The notes: generated by a model from the letters alone, not told the origin. A DNA stretch of 39,402 bases from an uncultured Oscillibacter sp. (GCF_910587525.1 NZ_CAJULS010000007.1:1-39402); one strand, 5' to 3'. Counted from the stretch's first letter, positions 15,680 to 23,954 are shown. A program made the numbers and translations.

Positions 15680-17365
15680 ATGAACGAACAGATTACCGGA
15701 GCCCTCTTCAAGCAGATGGTGCTCCACGGCGCCGCCGCCATCACCGCCCAGAAGCAGGCCATCAACGACCTGAACGTCTTCCCCGTGCCCGACGGGGACA
15801 CCGGCACCAACATGAGCATGACCATCGGCACCGCTGTCACCGAACTGCGGAAGGCCGCTCCTGCCACGCTGACCCGGGCCGCCGACCTCACCGCCTCCGC
15901 GCTGCTGCGGGGCGCCCGGGGCAACTCCGGCGTCATCCTCTCATTGCTGTTCCGGGGGATGAGCAAGGGCCTCAAGGGCCTGGAGACCGCCGACGCCGCC
16001 GCCTTTGCCGCCGCCATGCAGCAGGGCGTCTCCTCCGCCTACAAGGCGGTGATGAAGCCCGCCGAGGGCACGGTGCTCACCGTCTCCCGCCTTGCCGCCA
16101 AGCGGGCGGTGGAGGCCGCCGCGGAGGAGCGGGACATCGAGAAGGTGCTGGAGGAGGCCATCCGGGAGGGATATGAGACCCTGGCCCAGACTACCGACAT
16201 GAACCCCGTGCTGAAAAAGGCCGGCGTGGTGGATGCCGGCGGCAAGGGATACCTGCTGATTCTGGAGGGGATGCTGGCGGAAATGCGGGGCGAGCCCATG
16301 CCGGAGGCCTCGGAGGACGCTCCCCAGGAGAAGGCGGACTTTGCCGCCCTCTCCGACGAGGACATCACCTTCACCTTTGACACCGTGTTCATCGTCCGCA
16401 AGACGGTGGAGCGGTCCCTGGACCCCCTGCGGACATATCTCGACAGCATCGGCGACAGCCTGGTCATCGGCGAGGACGACGACGCTTTCAAGGTCCACGT
16501 CCACACGGACATCCCCGGTGCCGCTCTGACAGAGGCCCAGAAGTACGGCACACTGGAGCTTGCCAAAATCGAGAACATGCGTACCCAGGCGGAGGACCTG
16601 GCCGCCGGCCGCCATGTCCAGAGCACCGACGACCTGGACGCCGTGGAGCAGGCTCTTGAATCCGGCGCCGCCCCCGCCGGCGGCCATGCGGTGGCCCCAC
16701 CAGAGAAAAAGTACGGCTTCCTGGCGGTGTGCGCCGGGGCGGGCCTGGAGGCAGTCTTCAAGGACCTGGGGGTTGACGGCGTGGTGTCCGGCGGGCAGAC
16801 CATGAATCCCTCCACCGAGGCCATTCTGGAGGGCGTGGACGCCGTCCCCGCCGAGACGGTGTTCGTCCTGCCCAATAACGGCAACATCATCATGGCCGCC
16901 CAGCAGTGCGCCGCCCTGACGGAGAAAAACGTGGTGGTCATCCCCACCAAAACTGTGCCCCAGGGCATCACTGCCATGATGAACGTGGACTTCGAGTCTC
17001 CGGCGGCGGAGGACATCACCGCCGCCATGACCGAGAGCCTGCCCACTGTCACCACGGCCCAGATCACCTATGCTGCCCGGGACTCCGATTTTGACGGCTT
17101 TGACATCAAGGAGGGAGACTACCTGGCTTTGGCGGAGGGCAGGCTCTTTGGCACAGACGGGTCCCTCCCCGCTCTGCTGGAGCGGCTGGCGGGCTCCGCC
17201 GCGGAAAAAGGCTCCTCCTTCATCTCCCTGTACTTCGGCGAGGACGTGTCCCAGGAGGATGCGGAGGCTGCCGGGAAGCTTTTTGAGGAGACCTGCCCCG
17301 ACGCCGAGGTGGCCGTCCTCTCCGGCGGACAGCCTGTGTATTACTATATCATCTCCATGGAGTGA
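15680..17365 (+). CDS. fakA: Fatty acid kinase FakA / DAK2-domain protein (YloV)
   Basis: In the family FakA phosphorylates fatty acids held by FakB for phospholipid synthesis. The 561-residue protein has the DhaL-like kinase domain at the N-terminus: LNVFPVPDGDTGTNM (about residues 30-44) carries the Mg-ATP-binding aspartates, and LLRGARGNSGVILS follows near residue 76. It also has GVVDAGGKGYLLILEG near residue 185, a middle domain with KVHVHTDIPG, and a C-terminal DegV-like part with VLPNNGNIIMAAQQ. Length and order match YloV/FakA. No fakB is in the window. The ribosome site is GAGGGAGGA. Confidence 0.93.
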   Translation: MNEQITGALFKQMVLHGAAAITAQKQAINDLNVFPVPDGDTGTNMSMTIGTAVTELRKAAPATLTRAADLTASALLRGARGNSGVILSLLFRGMSKGLKGLETADAAAFAAAMQQGVSSAYKAVMKPAEGTVLTVSRLAAKRAVEAAAEERDIEKVLEEAIREGYETLAQTTDMNPVLKKAGVVDAGGKGYLLILEGMLAEMRGEPMPEASEDAPQEKADFAALSDEDITFTFDTVFIVRKTVERSLDPLRTYLDSIGDSLVIGEDDDAFKVHVHTDIPGAALTEAQKYGTLELAKIENMRTQAEDLAAGRHVQSTDDLDAVEQALESGAAPAGGHAVAPPEKKYGFLAVCAGAGLEAVFKDLGVDGVVSGGQTMNPSTEAILEGVDAVPAETVFVLPNNGNIIMAAQQCAALTEKNVVVIPTKTVPQGITAMMNVDFESPAAEDITAAMTESLPTVTTAQITYAARDSDFDGFDIKEGDYLALAEGRLFGTDGSLPALLERLAGSAAEKGSSFISLYFGEDVSQEDAEAAGKLFEETCPDAEVAVLSGGQPVYYYIISME

Positions 17366-17379
17366 GCGAACCATGTAAA

Positions 17380-17413
17380 AAGCGGTATGGCCCAGGCCAT
17401 ACCGCTTCTTTTT
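17380..17413. terminator. Bidirectional terminator between fakA and the membrane-protein gene
   Basis: A 13-bp stem (17380-17392 with 17395-17407) is flanked by a T-tract on the plus side (17409-17413) and an A-run on the other, which is a T-tract on the minus strand. It serves two convergent genes. Confidence 0.9.
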
Positions 17414-17414
17414 G

Positions 17415-17843
17415 TCATTCAATCTCCCCCGGAGGCAGGGTCCGCCTCTCCCAGCCCCGTTGGTCCTTTGGGATGGTCAGGCACATGACCGCCCCCGCAA
17501 TGCCCGCCGCCAGGAAGATGGGACCGGCCATGAAGCCCGGGGTTATGAAGCCCCCCGCCATTGCCAAAAAGAAGGTGTACGCGCCGCCGTACAGCAGCTG
17601 GAAAAACGTGCCCAGCAGGACCCCCCAGTGACTGCGGCTCCGCCGGGACACCAGCAGAACCAGCGCCGCCGCAGCCAGCAGGGGCAGGCCGAAAAAATCC
17701 AGGGCGAATATGATTATGGCCCCCAGGAGCATGGCATCCGACAGCTCGAAAAAGCAATAGACGTAATATCCCACTATGGCTGCAAACCCTGCCAGCGTCA
17801 CGGCGATATCAATCCGAAGAAACCACTTCCAGGTCTTCTCCAT
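17415..17843 (-). CDS. Small integral membrane protein, function unknown
   Basis: The 142-residue product has four predicted membrane segments, near residues 9-30, 37-65, 75-95 and 100-122. The tail is short and polar (PKDQRGWERRTLPPGEIE). No family motif is recognised. It starts 6 bp after the HD-domain gene on the same strand with only a weak ribosome site (AAAGG next to the ATG), so translation is probably coupled to that gene. The two share a transcript ending at the bidirectional terminator. Confidence 0.75.
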   Translation of the reverse strand: MEKTWKWFLRIDIAVTLAGFAAIVGYYVYCFFELSDAMLLGAIIIFALDFFGLPLLAAAALVLLVSRRSRSHWGVLLGTFFQLLYGGAYTFFLAMAGGFITPGFMAGPIFLAAGIAGAVMCLTIPKDQRGWERRTLPPGEIE

Positions 17844-17849
17844 GGCCTT

Positions 17850-18434
17850 TTACAGCGCCGCCATCTCCACGGACACGCTCTCCTCGCAGGACCGCATCGC
17901 CAAAATGGTCTTCTCCATCAGTTCCTCCAGGGTCCAGCCCAGCCGCTCCGCGCCCTCCTTGATGACATCCCGGGAACAGCCGGCGGCAAACTTCTTGTCC
18001 TTGAACTTCTTCTTGAGGGAGCTGACCTCCATGTCCTGGCAGCTCCTGCTGGGGCGCATCCGGGCCGCCGCGCCGATGAGGCCCGTCAGCTCATCCGCCG
18101 CGAAGAGGACCTTCTCCATCTCCTCAGCAGGCTCCACATCGGAGCACAATCCGTAGCCGTGGCTGCACACGGCGTGGACCAGCTCCTCACCGCAGCCGAT
18201 CTCCGCCAGCAGCTCCGGAGCTTTCTTGCAGTGCTCCTCCGGCCACTTCTCAAAGTCCACATCGTGGAGAAGGCCCGCCGCGGCCCAAAAGTCCGCTTCC
18301 CCGCCATAGCCCAGCTCGTTCGCGTACCACCGCATGACGCCCTCCACCGTCAGTGCGTGCTGGATATGGAAAGGCTCTGAGTTGTACTTTTTCAGCAGTG
18401 CCAGGGCTGCCGCCCGGCCGGGACAGGTTTTCAT
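17850..18434 (-). CDS. HD-domain phosphohydrolase-like protein
   Basis: The 194-residue protein has an HD domain of the small HDIG-type hydrolase class. The metal-site residues seen are His in EPFHIQHAL (about residue 22), the His-Asp pair in GLLHDVDFEKWP (about residue 57) and a later His in AVCSHGYG. Such proteins usually cleave phosphoester bonds, but the substrate cannot be told. The C-terminal half includes KKKFKDKKFAAGCSRDVI. The gene has its own promoter and leads a two-gene unit with the membrane-protein gene. Confidence 0.85.
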   Translation of the reverse strand: MKTCPGRAAALALLKKYNSEPFHIQHALTVEGVMRWYANELGYGGEADFWAAAGLLHDVDFEKWPEEHCKKAPELLAEIGCGEELVHAVCSHGYGLCSDVEPAEEMEKVLFAADELTGLIGAAARMRPSRSCQDMEVSSLKKKFKDKKFAAGCSRDVIKEGAERLGWTLEELMEKTILAMRSCEESVSVEMAAL

Positions 18435-18471
18435 CGTAATCGCTCCTTTATTGTCAGTCTTAATATTGAAC

Positions 18472-18500
18472 AGTATAGACGGTTACAGCTGGATTTTCAA
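18472..18500 (-). promoter_or_regulatory. Promoter of the HD-domain gene
   Basis: TTGAAA (18495-18500) and TATACT (18472-18477) are separated by 17 bp on the minus strand, giving a start about 30 nt ahead of the ATG at 18434. Confidence 0.75.
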
Positions 18501-18522
18501 CCCTTTCGCAGGCAAGCAGGGA

Positions 18523-19002
18523 TCACAGCAAAACACCGCCCCCTGAGATCTTCTCCAAAAATGCCTCCAGGGAAGCGGCGGCCGCTTCGCAGCTCTCAAA
18601 CTCCGGCTCACTGCCGGACACCACCGCGCCGTCCGCCGCAGAGATGGCATAGTAGGAATAATGCCCTTCTGCCACTGACATGATAATGGGAAGATGCGCG
18701 TCCCAAAAGCACCGGATCTCCGCCTCCCAGGCCGGGTCTCCAGCCGCGCTCTCCAAGCTGAGCAGCTCCCATTCGTTCCACCGGAACGCCGTCCCGCCCT
18801 GTCCGGCATAATCCTCCGCACACAGGAGCCATGTTGTCTCATCGCCGCTGACAGCGGATTTCACACCGTCAATCCACGCAAACCACTGTTCGGCAGCAGG
18901 ATACCGTTTCCGCAGTGTCCCCGGAACACCGGAGGCCGGTCCCCCGTATCGCTCGATCTTCCACCCTCTGCTTTGTAAACAGTCAAAAAAACGCTCATTC
19001 AT
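18523..19002 (-). CDS. Small acidic Trp-rich protein, possibly SMI1/KNR4-like
   Basis: The 159-residue product is acidic and Trp-rich and has no membrane segment. The order 'LRKRYPAAEQWFAWIDG', a 'FRWNEWELLSLE' strand and a C-terminal 'FESCEAAAASLEAFLEKI' helix recalls SMI1/KNR4 (SUKH) proteins, which often act as immunity or binding proteins. The match is by general pattern only and no toxin partner is nearby. The ATG at 19000-19002 has GAGGAGAGG seven bases upstream; the open frame beyond it is not used. Confidence 0.7.
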   Translation of the reverse strand: MNERFFDCLQSRGWKIERYGGPASGVPGTLRKRYPAAEQWFAWIDGVKSAVSGDETTWLLCAEDYAGQGGTAFRWNEWELLSLESAAGDPAWEAEIRCFWDAHLPIIMSVAEGHYSYYAISAADGAVVSGSEPEFESCEAAAASLEAFLEKISGGGVLL

Positions 19003-19084
19003 TGGACCTCTCCTCTCAGGGCTCCCACGGAAAAAGGTGAAATCAGCGGAGCGGCGCCGGAACTGCCCGCAGGACGGGGCCGGT

Positions 19085-19765
19085 TTATTCCGCCGCGGGG
19101 TCCGGATCTCCGTCCAGGGTGGCGAAATAGTCATAATACGGCAGCAGAAACTCCCAACCCGTTTTCAGACGCGCCACGATTTCCCGGCTGAACAGCTCCT
19201 CCGTCAGCTTGTCCTGGTGGATGATGGTGAAGGACTTGGCCTGAAACCAGGGCTCCAGCACCACCGACGGCGCGGCGCACCTGGGCCGCTTGTAGTCCTG
19301 CGTCTCCAGGGTGAACTCCGCCTGCCCCGCAAGCTTCCGTGTCAGCTGCTCCATGGTCTTGGGGTCCCGGGTGACACGGGCGCGGAGCTTGGCCATGGTG
19401 GCCGGCTTGGGCATCCAGTAGCCCATGCCGTAGCTCCAGCCCTCCGGCATCAGTTCAAACCAGAAGGTGGGACGGGCGGTCCACTGCTCCCCCGCCTGCT
19501 CCACAGAAAGCCACAGGCTCTCCTTATAGGGCCCCCGGCCATGGAGCCGCCGGGCGTCCCGGTAAATGCGGGTCACCTTGCGGATCAATCCGCAGTCCGG
19601 ACGCTTTTCCAGCATGAAGCCGTACAGCTCGTCCGCCAGGCCGCACATAGGGCGGTAAAAATGGGTCAGGTAGACCTCCTTGTGGGCCTCAAACCATGTC
19701 CGCTCGTTGTTGAAGCGGATGCCCCACATGAAGTCCACAGTCTCGTCTGTAAATCCGGTAAACAT
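19085..19765 (-). CDS. DUF2461 / TIGR02453 family protein
   Basis: The 226-residue product matches the pattern of DUF2461: it opens with a phrase like FTDETVDFMWGIRFNNERTW followed by FEAHKEVY, then KVTRIYRDARRLHGRGPYKE, and WFELMPEGWSYGMGYW in the middle. The function of this widespread family is unknown; no catalytic residues are established. The start is the ATG at 19763-19765 with GGGGAGA upstream. The gene has its own promoter, whose -35 hexamer overlaps the terminator of the preceding ferritin-like gene. Confidence 0.88.
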   Translation of the reverse strand: MFTGFTDETVDFMWGIRFNNERTWFEAHKEVYLTHFYRPMCGLADELYGFMLEKRPDCGLIRKVTRIYRDARRLHGRGPYKESLWLSVEQAGEQWTARPTFWFELMPEGWSYGMGYWMPKPATMAKLRARVTRDPKTMEQLTRKLAGQAEFTLETQDYKRPRCAAPSVVLEPWFQAKSFTIIHQDKLTEELFSREIVARLKTGWEFLLPYYDYFATLDGDPDPAAE

Positions 19766-19802
19766 AGTTTTATCTCCCCTGTACTGCTCGGTTTTCCTGC
19801 CG

Positions 19803-19831
19803 ATTATAGCAAAAAAGAGGAGCGGGGTCAA
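19803..19831 (-). promoter_or_regulatory. Promoter of the DUF2461 gene, overlapping a terminator
   Basis: TTGACC (19826-19831) and TATAAT (19803-19808) are spaced 17 bp on the minus strand. The -35 hexamer is made from the loop and right arm of the terminator hairpin at 19819-19843, and the terminator's T-tract lies in the spacer. Confidence 0.78.
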
Positions 19832-19843
19832 TGACCCCGCTCC
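19819..19843 (-). terminator. Terminator of the ferritin-like gene
   Basis: An 11-bp stem (19819-19829 with 19833-19843) with a 3-nt loop is followed by TCTTTTTT on the minus strand. It lies 6 bp after the stop of the ferritin-like gene. Confidence 0.9.
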
Positions 19844-19848
19844 CTTTT

Positions 19849-20475
19849 TTACCCCTGGATGGCCCGCTCCAGCATGGTCATCAGCTCCCCGGCGTGACGG
19901 TACTCGTCGGCACTGAGCTCGTTTAAGAGCTTACTGAGGCACGGGTCTGTGGTGCCGTCCGCGGAGCGGGCGTAGTTCAGCCCGTTGCAGGCCTCCATAT
20001 GATACCGCTCCCGCAGGGCCGGACACCAGCGCCCGATACTGATGGTACCGCTGGCGATGGCCGGCCGGTAGCACTGTCCGGTGATGAGGTAGTGGGCCGC
20101 CATGAGACGCCGGGCGTGGGCGCCCTCGTCGGCGGCAATGTCCCGCAGCCGCTGCCGGGCCCAGGAGGGGGCCTGGCGGCTCATGGCCAGGAAGTACCGC
20201 CGGTCCGCCAGCTCCTCCTCGATAAACCCAGTAAGTACCTCCAGCATCTCTGCCGCCGCGCTGCCCATGCAGCAGGGGTCCTGGGCGGCCCCGGGCAGCT
20301 GGCTCTCCTGCCGGGCCAAAGCCGCGGCAGGCGCCGGCTCTGTCTGGGACTGGCGGGCGGGCACGGCCGCCGCATTCATGCCGGGATAGGGCTCCAGATC
20401 CGGGGCCACCCGCTGCCACACCCGGTCATACCGCCGGAAGTCATACACCTCAGGACTATGTAGATTCTGCGCCAT
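19849..20475 (-). CDS. Ferritin-like di-iron domain protein
   Basis: The 208-residue product has a low-complexity N-terminus (about residues 30-75, Ala/Pro/Gln-rich) followed by a ferritin-like four-helix domain. The carboxylate and histidine ligands expected of this superfamily are present in order: Glu in FIEEELADRRYF, ExxH in DEGAHARRL, Glu in YHMEACNGLNYA, and ExxH in ADEYRHAGEL. Such proteins bind di-iron and act in peroxide reduction or iron handling; the exact activity is open. The ATG at 20473-20475 has AAAGGAG upstream; a GTG three codons earlier overlaps that site. Confidence 0.83.
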   Translation of the reverse strand: MAQNLHSPEVYDFRRYDRVWQRVAPDLEPYPGMNAAAVPARQSQTEPAPAAALARQESQLPGAAQDPCCMGSAAAEMLEVLTGFIEEELADRRYFLAMSRQAPSWARQRLRDIAADEGAHARRLMAAHYLITGQCYRPAIASGTISIGRWCPALRERYHMEACNGLNYARSADGTTDPCLSKLLNELSADEYRHAGELMTMLERAIQG

Positions 20476-20631
20476 AAAAGCCACTCCTTTGCTCTTCGTC
20501 TGCGCCCCATCCTATGCGCCGGCGGATTTTTTTGTTCCTTGTGACATTTGCTACAGGTAAAATTCTGTCAAACGGGGTACACTACATTTCGTAATTCAGA
20601 TTTTTGATTAAAAACCTATTTTATTGATATG

Positions 20632-20660
20632 TTGTCTTATTCTGACATATCTGGTACAAT
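20632..20660 (+). promoter_or_regulatory. Promoter of the sufC-sufB-like pair
   Basis: TTGTCT (20632-20637) and TACAAT (20655-20660) with a 17-bp spacer, in an AT-rich divergent intergenic stretch. The leader to sufC is about 33 nt and has GAGGAGG. Confidence 0.7.
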
Positions 20661-20700
20661 AAATACGTTTTAAAATTCACATTCTGAGGAGGTTCCAAAC

Positions 20701-21441
20701 ATGCTGGAACTCAAGTCCATCAGCTACTCCGTCCGGGAGGGGGACGGTGAGCTGGGCATTTTGAACGACATCTCTCTCACGATTCCGGACCACCGCCTGG
20801 TGGTGTTCACCGGCCCCAATGGCGGCGGCAAAACCACCCTGGCCAAGATCATCATGGGCCTGGTAACCCCCACCTCCGGCCAGATCCTCTGGAACGGACA
20901 GGACATCACATCCCTGGGTATCACGGAGCGGGCGCGCCTGGGCATCAGCTACGGCTTCCAGCAGCCCCCCCGTTTCAAGGGGCTGACGGTGCGGGACCTG
21001 CTGACCCTGGCCCACGGGGAGGAAAAGCTCTCCAAGGACAAATGCTGCCAGTACCTCACCAGGGTGGGCCTGTGCGCCAACGACTACCTGGACCGGGAGG
21101 TGGACGTGTCCCTCTCCGGCGGCGAGGTCAAACGAATCGAGATCGCCTCCATACTGGCCCGGAACGCCCAGCTGATGATCTTCGACGAGCCGGAGGCGGG
21201 CATCGACCTCTGGAGCTTCGCCCGGCTGACGGAGACCTTTGAGCAGATCCACACAGCGGGCAGCGGCACCATGATCATCATCTCCCACCAGGAGCGCATC
21301 ATCTCTCTGGCGGACGAGGTCATTGTGGTGGGAGACGGCACAATCCGCCACCGGGGCACGGCTTCCGAGATTCTGCCCCAGATTTTGGCGGATACCCTGG
21401 GCGGCTGCCCTGTACTGACAAAGGAGGCGAACGCGCTATGA
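20701..21441 (+). CDS. sufC: SufC-type Fe-S cluster assembly ATPase
   Basis: This is a cytoplasmic ABC-type ATPase that works with a SufB/SufD-like scaffold to build iron-sulfur clusters. The 246-residue protein has Walker A GPNGGGKTT (residues 38-46), the SufC-type Q-loop region with YGFQQPPRFKG, the signature LSGGEVKR, and Walker B LMIFDEPEAGID; the ISHQERI switch region carries the His. No membrane-component gene follows; a SufB/D-like gene overlaps it by 4 bp, which sets it apart from transport ATPases. No sufS, sufU or sufE is adjacent, so it resembles the minimal SmsCB arrangement. Confidence 0.93.
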   Translation: MLELKSISYSVREGDGELGILNDISLTIPDHRLVVFTGPNGGGKTTLAKIIMGLVTPTSGQILWNGQDITSLGITERARLGISYGFQQPPRFKGLTVRDLLTLAHGEEKLSKDKCCQYLTRVGLCANDYLDREVDVSLSGGEVKRIEIASILARNAQLMIFDEPEAGIDLWSFARLTETFEQIHTAGSGTMIIISHQERIISLADEVIVVGDGTIRHRGTASEILPQILADTLGGCPVLTKEANAL

Positions 21442-22364
21442 TGGACACCGGGATTGACCGCGCGTTATTGGAAAAGATCGCGGACCTCACCGGCAAGCCC
21501 GTAGGGGCCTTCAACATCCGTAAGGACAGCGGCTGCGACGGCCGCCAGTCCACGGAGCATATCGAGATCATCAGCAAGACTGACGGCAAGAGCGGCATCG
21601 ACATCCGCGTCAAGGACGGCACTGTGGGCGAGACCTGCCACATCCCCGTCATCATCACAAAATCCGGCGTGGAGGAGATGGTCTACAACGACTTCTACAT
21701 CGGGGAAAACTGCGATGTGGACATCGTGGCCGGCTGCGGCATCCACAACTGCGGCGACCAGACCAGCCGCCACGACGGCGTCCACACCTTCCACGTGGGC
21801 AAAAACTCCAAAGTGAAGTACACGGAGAAGCACTACGGCGAGGGGGACGGCAAGGGCGGCCGGATCATGAATCCGGAGACGGTGGTCTACTTGGAGGAGG
21901 GGGCCTCCATCCAGATGGAGACCGTCCAGATCCGGGGCATCGACTCCACCAAACGGTCCACGAAGATCGTCTGCGGCAAGGGAGCCGAAGCCGTGGTCAC
22001 GGAGCGTCTGCTGACCCACGGGGACCAGACGGCGGAAAGCGACATGGAAATCATTCTGGACGGAGAGGATTCCAAGGGCCGGGTGATTTCCCGTTCCGTG
22101 GCCCAGGACCAGTCCCACCAGGTGTTCTATCCCCGGATGGTGGGCAACGCCCAGTGCTTCGGCCATGTCCAGTGCGACTCCATTATCATGGGGGACGCCA
22201 AGATCAAGTCCATCCCCGCCATCACCGCCAACTGCACCGAAGCCCAGCTGGTCCACGAGGCCGCCATCGGCAAGATCGCCGGCGACCAGCTCTTGAAGCT
22301 GGAGACCCTGGGCCTCACTGAGGAGGAGGCCGAGGACTGCATCCTCAAAGGCTTCCTGGCCTGA
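21438..22364 (+). CDS. SufB/SufD-family Fe-S scaffold, short form (SmsB-like)
   Basis: The 308-residue product has the beta-helix SufBD core: repeated short strands and turns from about residue 60, with VAGCGIHNCGDQTSRHDGVH, then the conserved RSVAQDQSHQVFYPRM region and a C-terminal LVHEAAIGKIAGDQLLKLE ending in a helical TEEEAEDCILKGFLA. Classical SufB is about 470 residues and SufD about 420; this single gene is much shorter and has no second paralogue. With SufC directly upstream (ATGA overlap) it fits the minimal SMS-type scaffold. The partner relation is strongly supported by context; the choice of SmsB over a divergent SufB is inference. Confidence 0.88.
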   Translation: MMDTGIDRALLEKIADLTGKPVGAFNIRKDSGCDGRQSTEHIEIISKTDGKSGIDIRVKDGTVGETCHIPVIITKSGVEEMVYNDFYIGENCDVDIVAGCGIHNCGDQTSRHDGVHTFHVGKNSKVKYTEKHYGEGDGKGGRIMNPETVVYLEEGASIQMETVQIRGIDSTKRSTKIVCGKGAEAVVTERLLTHGDQTAESDMEIILDGEDSKGRVISRSVAQDQSHQVFYPRMVGNAQCFGHVQCDSIIMGDAKIKSIPAITANCTEAQLVHEAAIGKIAGDQLLKLETLGLTEEEAEDCILKGFLA

Positions 22365-22379
22365 GTGCCTTTTCCTGGA

Positions 22380-22520
22380 CGATATAGAGCCTTTTAACGG
22401 CTCTGGCGTTTAGAGGCCCTTATACTCCTGAGTAAAAGAGAACTTTTACTCGCCACGGGGCCGGGCAATTAAACAAGCCCTTGCGGCGCCAGCAAAGAAA
22501 CCACTTTAATCCGGCCAGCC
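22380..22520. other. Structured convergent intergenic region
   Basis: Between convergent sufB-like and anti-sigma genes lie several stems: GAGCC/GGCTC around 22387-22403; a perfect 9-bp stem GAGTAAAAG/CTTTTACTC (22430-22438 with 22443-22451); and GGCCGG (22459-22464) pairing with CCGGCC (22511-22516) around inner GGGC/GCCC. No open frame fits. This could be a small structured RNA or a dispersed repeat; no promoter was recognised. Confidence 0.45.
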
Positions 22521-22542
22521 TTTATTGAGCCCACATACAATT

Positions 22543-22575
22543 CGGGAGGGAACCGCTTCGGTTCCCTCCCGTTCC
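22543..22575 (+). terminator. Terminator after the sufC-sufB-like pair
   Basis: A perfect 13-bp stem (22543-22555 with 22559-22571), 3-nt CTT loop, followed by TTCCTTTT on the plus strand. The T-tract is modest, but the stem is strong and its position fits either convergent transcript. Confidence 0.75.
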
Positions 22576-22582
22576 TTTTCGC

Positions 22583-23431
22583 TTATTCCCCTTCTACAGG
22601 GAATTCCGGACTTCCCGCCGCACCGGCGGCGATGGAGTACCTGGGGAACACCAGCACCGGCACGCCGTCCTCCCGGATATAGAAGGCGGTGTTTTCGTCC
22701 ACCGTGGCAAAGCCACCCTCCTCCGGCGCGAAGAAGAATGTGAAGCCCTCCTCATCCACGCTGGCGGCAATTCCGGCCCGGACGGTCTCGTTGCACCGCT
22801 CCACCCAATTCTCCCCCAGCAGCTCCGCCAGAGTAATGTCCCGGGCCTCCGCCAGGTCCAGGTTGTAGCAGTAGGTCTCCTCCATGGAGGCCACCCAGCC
22901 CTCGCCAAAGGTCACCACAAAAGAGAGACGGGTGTCCGTTTGGCTCTTGACCTCGTAGTCCACAACGACATCCATGGTCCGGCCGCCCCACTCCTCCTGG
23001 GTGCCGCCGGTGGCGAAGAAGGCCTCCTTGTAGTCTTCCCAGTCCTGTTGAGCCTTGGCCAGGTGGGCGTTCACCTTCTCCTGGATCACATCGTTGACAC
23101 GCTGGGCAAGCCCGCCCTCCGCCTCCACGCCGGGGACGCTGATGTCATAGTTGATACCGTCCTCCTCCCCGTGGAAGTCCCGCACGGTGAGGATCCGGAA
23201 GAGGCCGCCCAGCACTGGCACCTCCGCCGCCGCGGCCGCCACGGTGGGCGACAGGTTCAACGCCCCCACCAGCACCACAAGGCAGGCGGCGGCCCCTGTG
23301 GCGTACTTCCGCCACCGCCGGCGGCGGTAATTGGCCTTCCCCTGGCGGATGCCCGCCCGGACCCGGTCTTCCAGCTCCTGCGGAATGGGGGTGGCCTCAT
23401 AGTCCTCCCTGGCTTTTCTGAATTCGTTCAT
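22583..23431 (-). CDS. RsiV-like anti-sigma factor (DUF3298 type)
   Basis: This is a single-pass membrane protein predicted to hold the upstream ECF sigma factor inactive. The 282-residue product has a cytoplasmic segment (MNEFRKAREDYEATPIPQEL), one membrane segment at about residues 45-65, and an extracytoplasmic domain with DFHGEEDGINYDISVPGV and a C-terminal RsiV/DUF3298-type stretch around LAELLGENWVERCNETV and FYIREDGVPVLVFPRY. In Bacillus RsiV this domain binds lysozyme. The ATG at 23429-23431 overlaps the sigma gene stop by 4 bp, the usual sigma/anti-sigma coupling. Confidence 0.85.
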   Translation of the reverse strand: MNEFRKAREDYEATPIPQELEDRVRAGIRQGKANYRRRRWRKYATGAAACLVVLVGALNLSPTVAAAAAEVPVLGGLFRILTVRDFHGEEDGINYDISVPGVEAEGGLAQRVNDVIQEKVNAHLAKAQQDWEDYKEAFFATGGTQEEWGGRTMDVVVDYEVKSQTDTRLSFVVTFGEGWVASMEETYCYNLDLAEARDITLAELLGENWVERCNETVRAGIAASVDEEGFTFFFAPEEGGFATVDENTAFYIREDGVPVLVFPRYSIAAGAAGSPEFPVEGE

Positions 23432-23919
23432 TCTAATGTCACTCCTTCCAGTGATACCCGCAGTTTTTTCAATCCCGCGTACAGGCGGCTCTTGACGGTG
23501 TTCAGGTTCCAGCCGGTGACCTCGCTGATCTCCCGGAGGGTCATATCCTCGTAGAACCGCAGTTTCACCACGGTCTGCGCCTCCGGAGGCAGGCCGTTCA
23601 CCCGGTCGGCCAGGGTACCGTCCTCCGGCAGGGGATCCTCGTAGCTGCCGGCGTCCAGGACCTCCGGCGGCACGAAGGCCACCCGCTTTCTCTGCCGCAG
23701 CAGATCCATGCACGCGTTCACCAGAATGCGGGTGAACCAGGTCCCCAGGGCCGCCTCATCCCGCAGGCTGTCCCGCCGCTCCAGGCAGCGGCAGACGGCA
23801 GTCTGTACCGTGTCCAGGGCCTCCTCCCGGTCCCGAAGGTAGCTGTACGCCAGACGGTAAAACCGCTCCTGTCCGCCGACGAGATACGATTCCAGCCGTT
23901 CCTCCTTCAAAGACGCCAT
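23428..23919 (-). CDS. ECF RNA polymerase sigma factor (SigV-like)
   Basis: The 163-residue protein has sigma region 2 (FYRLAYSYLRDREEALDTVQ and FTRILVNACMDLLRQRKR) and region 4 with a helix-turn-helix (YEDMTLREISEVTGWNLNTV then KSRLYAGLKKL). It lacks regions 1 and 3, as expected of ECF sigma factors. The ATG at 23917-23919 (MASLKEER) follows GGGAGG; a GTG two codons earlier is less well placed. An ECF-type promoter upstream and the RsiV-like anti-sigma downstream suggest an autoregulated envelope-stress switch. Confidence 0.92.
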   Translation of the reverse strand: MASLKEERLESYLVGGQERFYRLAYSYLRDREEALDTVQTAVCRCLERRDSLRDEAALGTWFTRILVNACMDLLRQRKRVAFVPPEVLDAGSYEDPLPEDGTLADRVNGLPPEAQTVVKLRFYEDMTLREISEVTGWNLNTVKSRLYAGLKKLRVSLEGVTLE

Positions 23920-23954
23920 GCACACACCTCCCTTCTGTGTCGTTCTGTATTATA

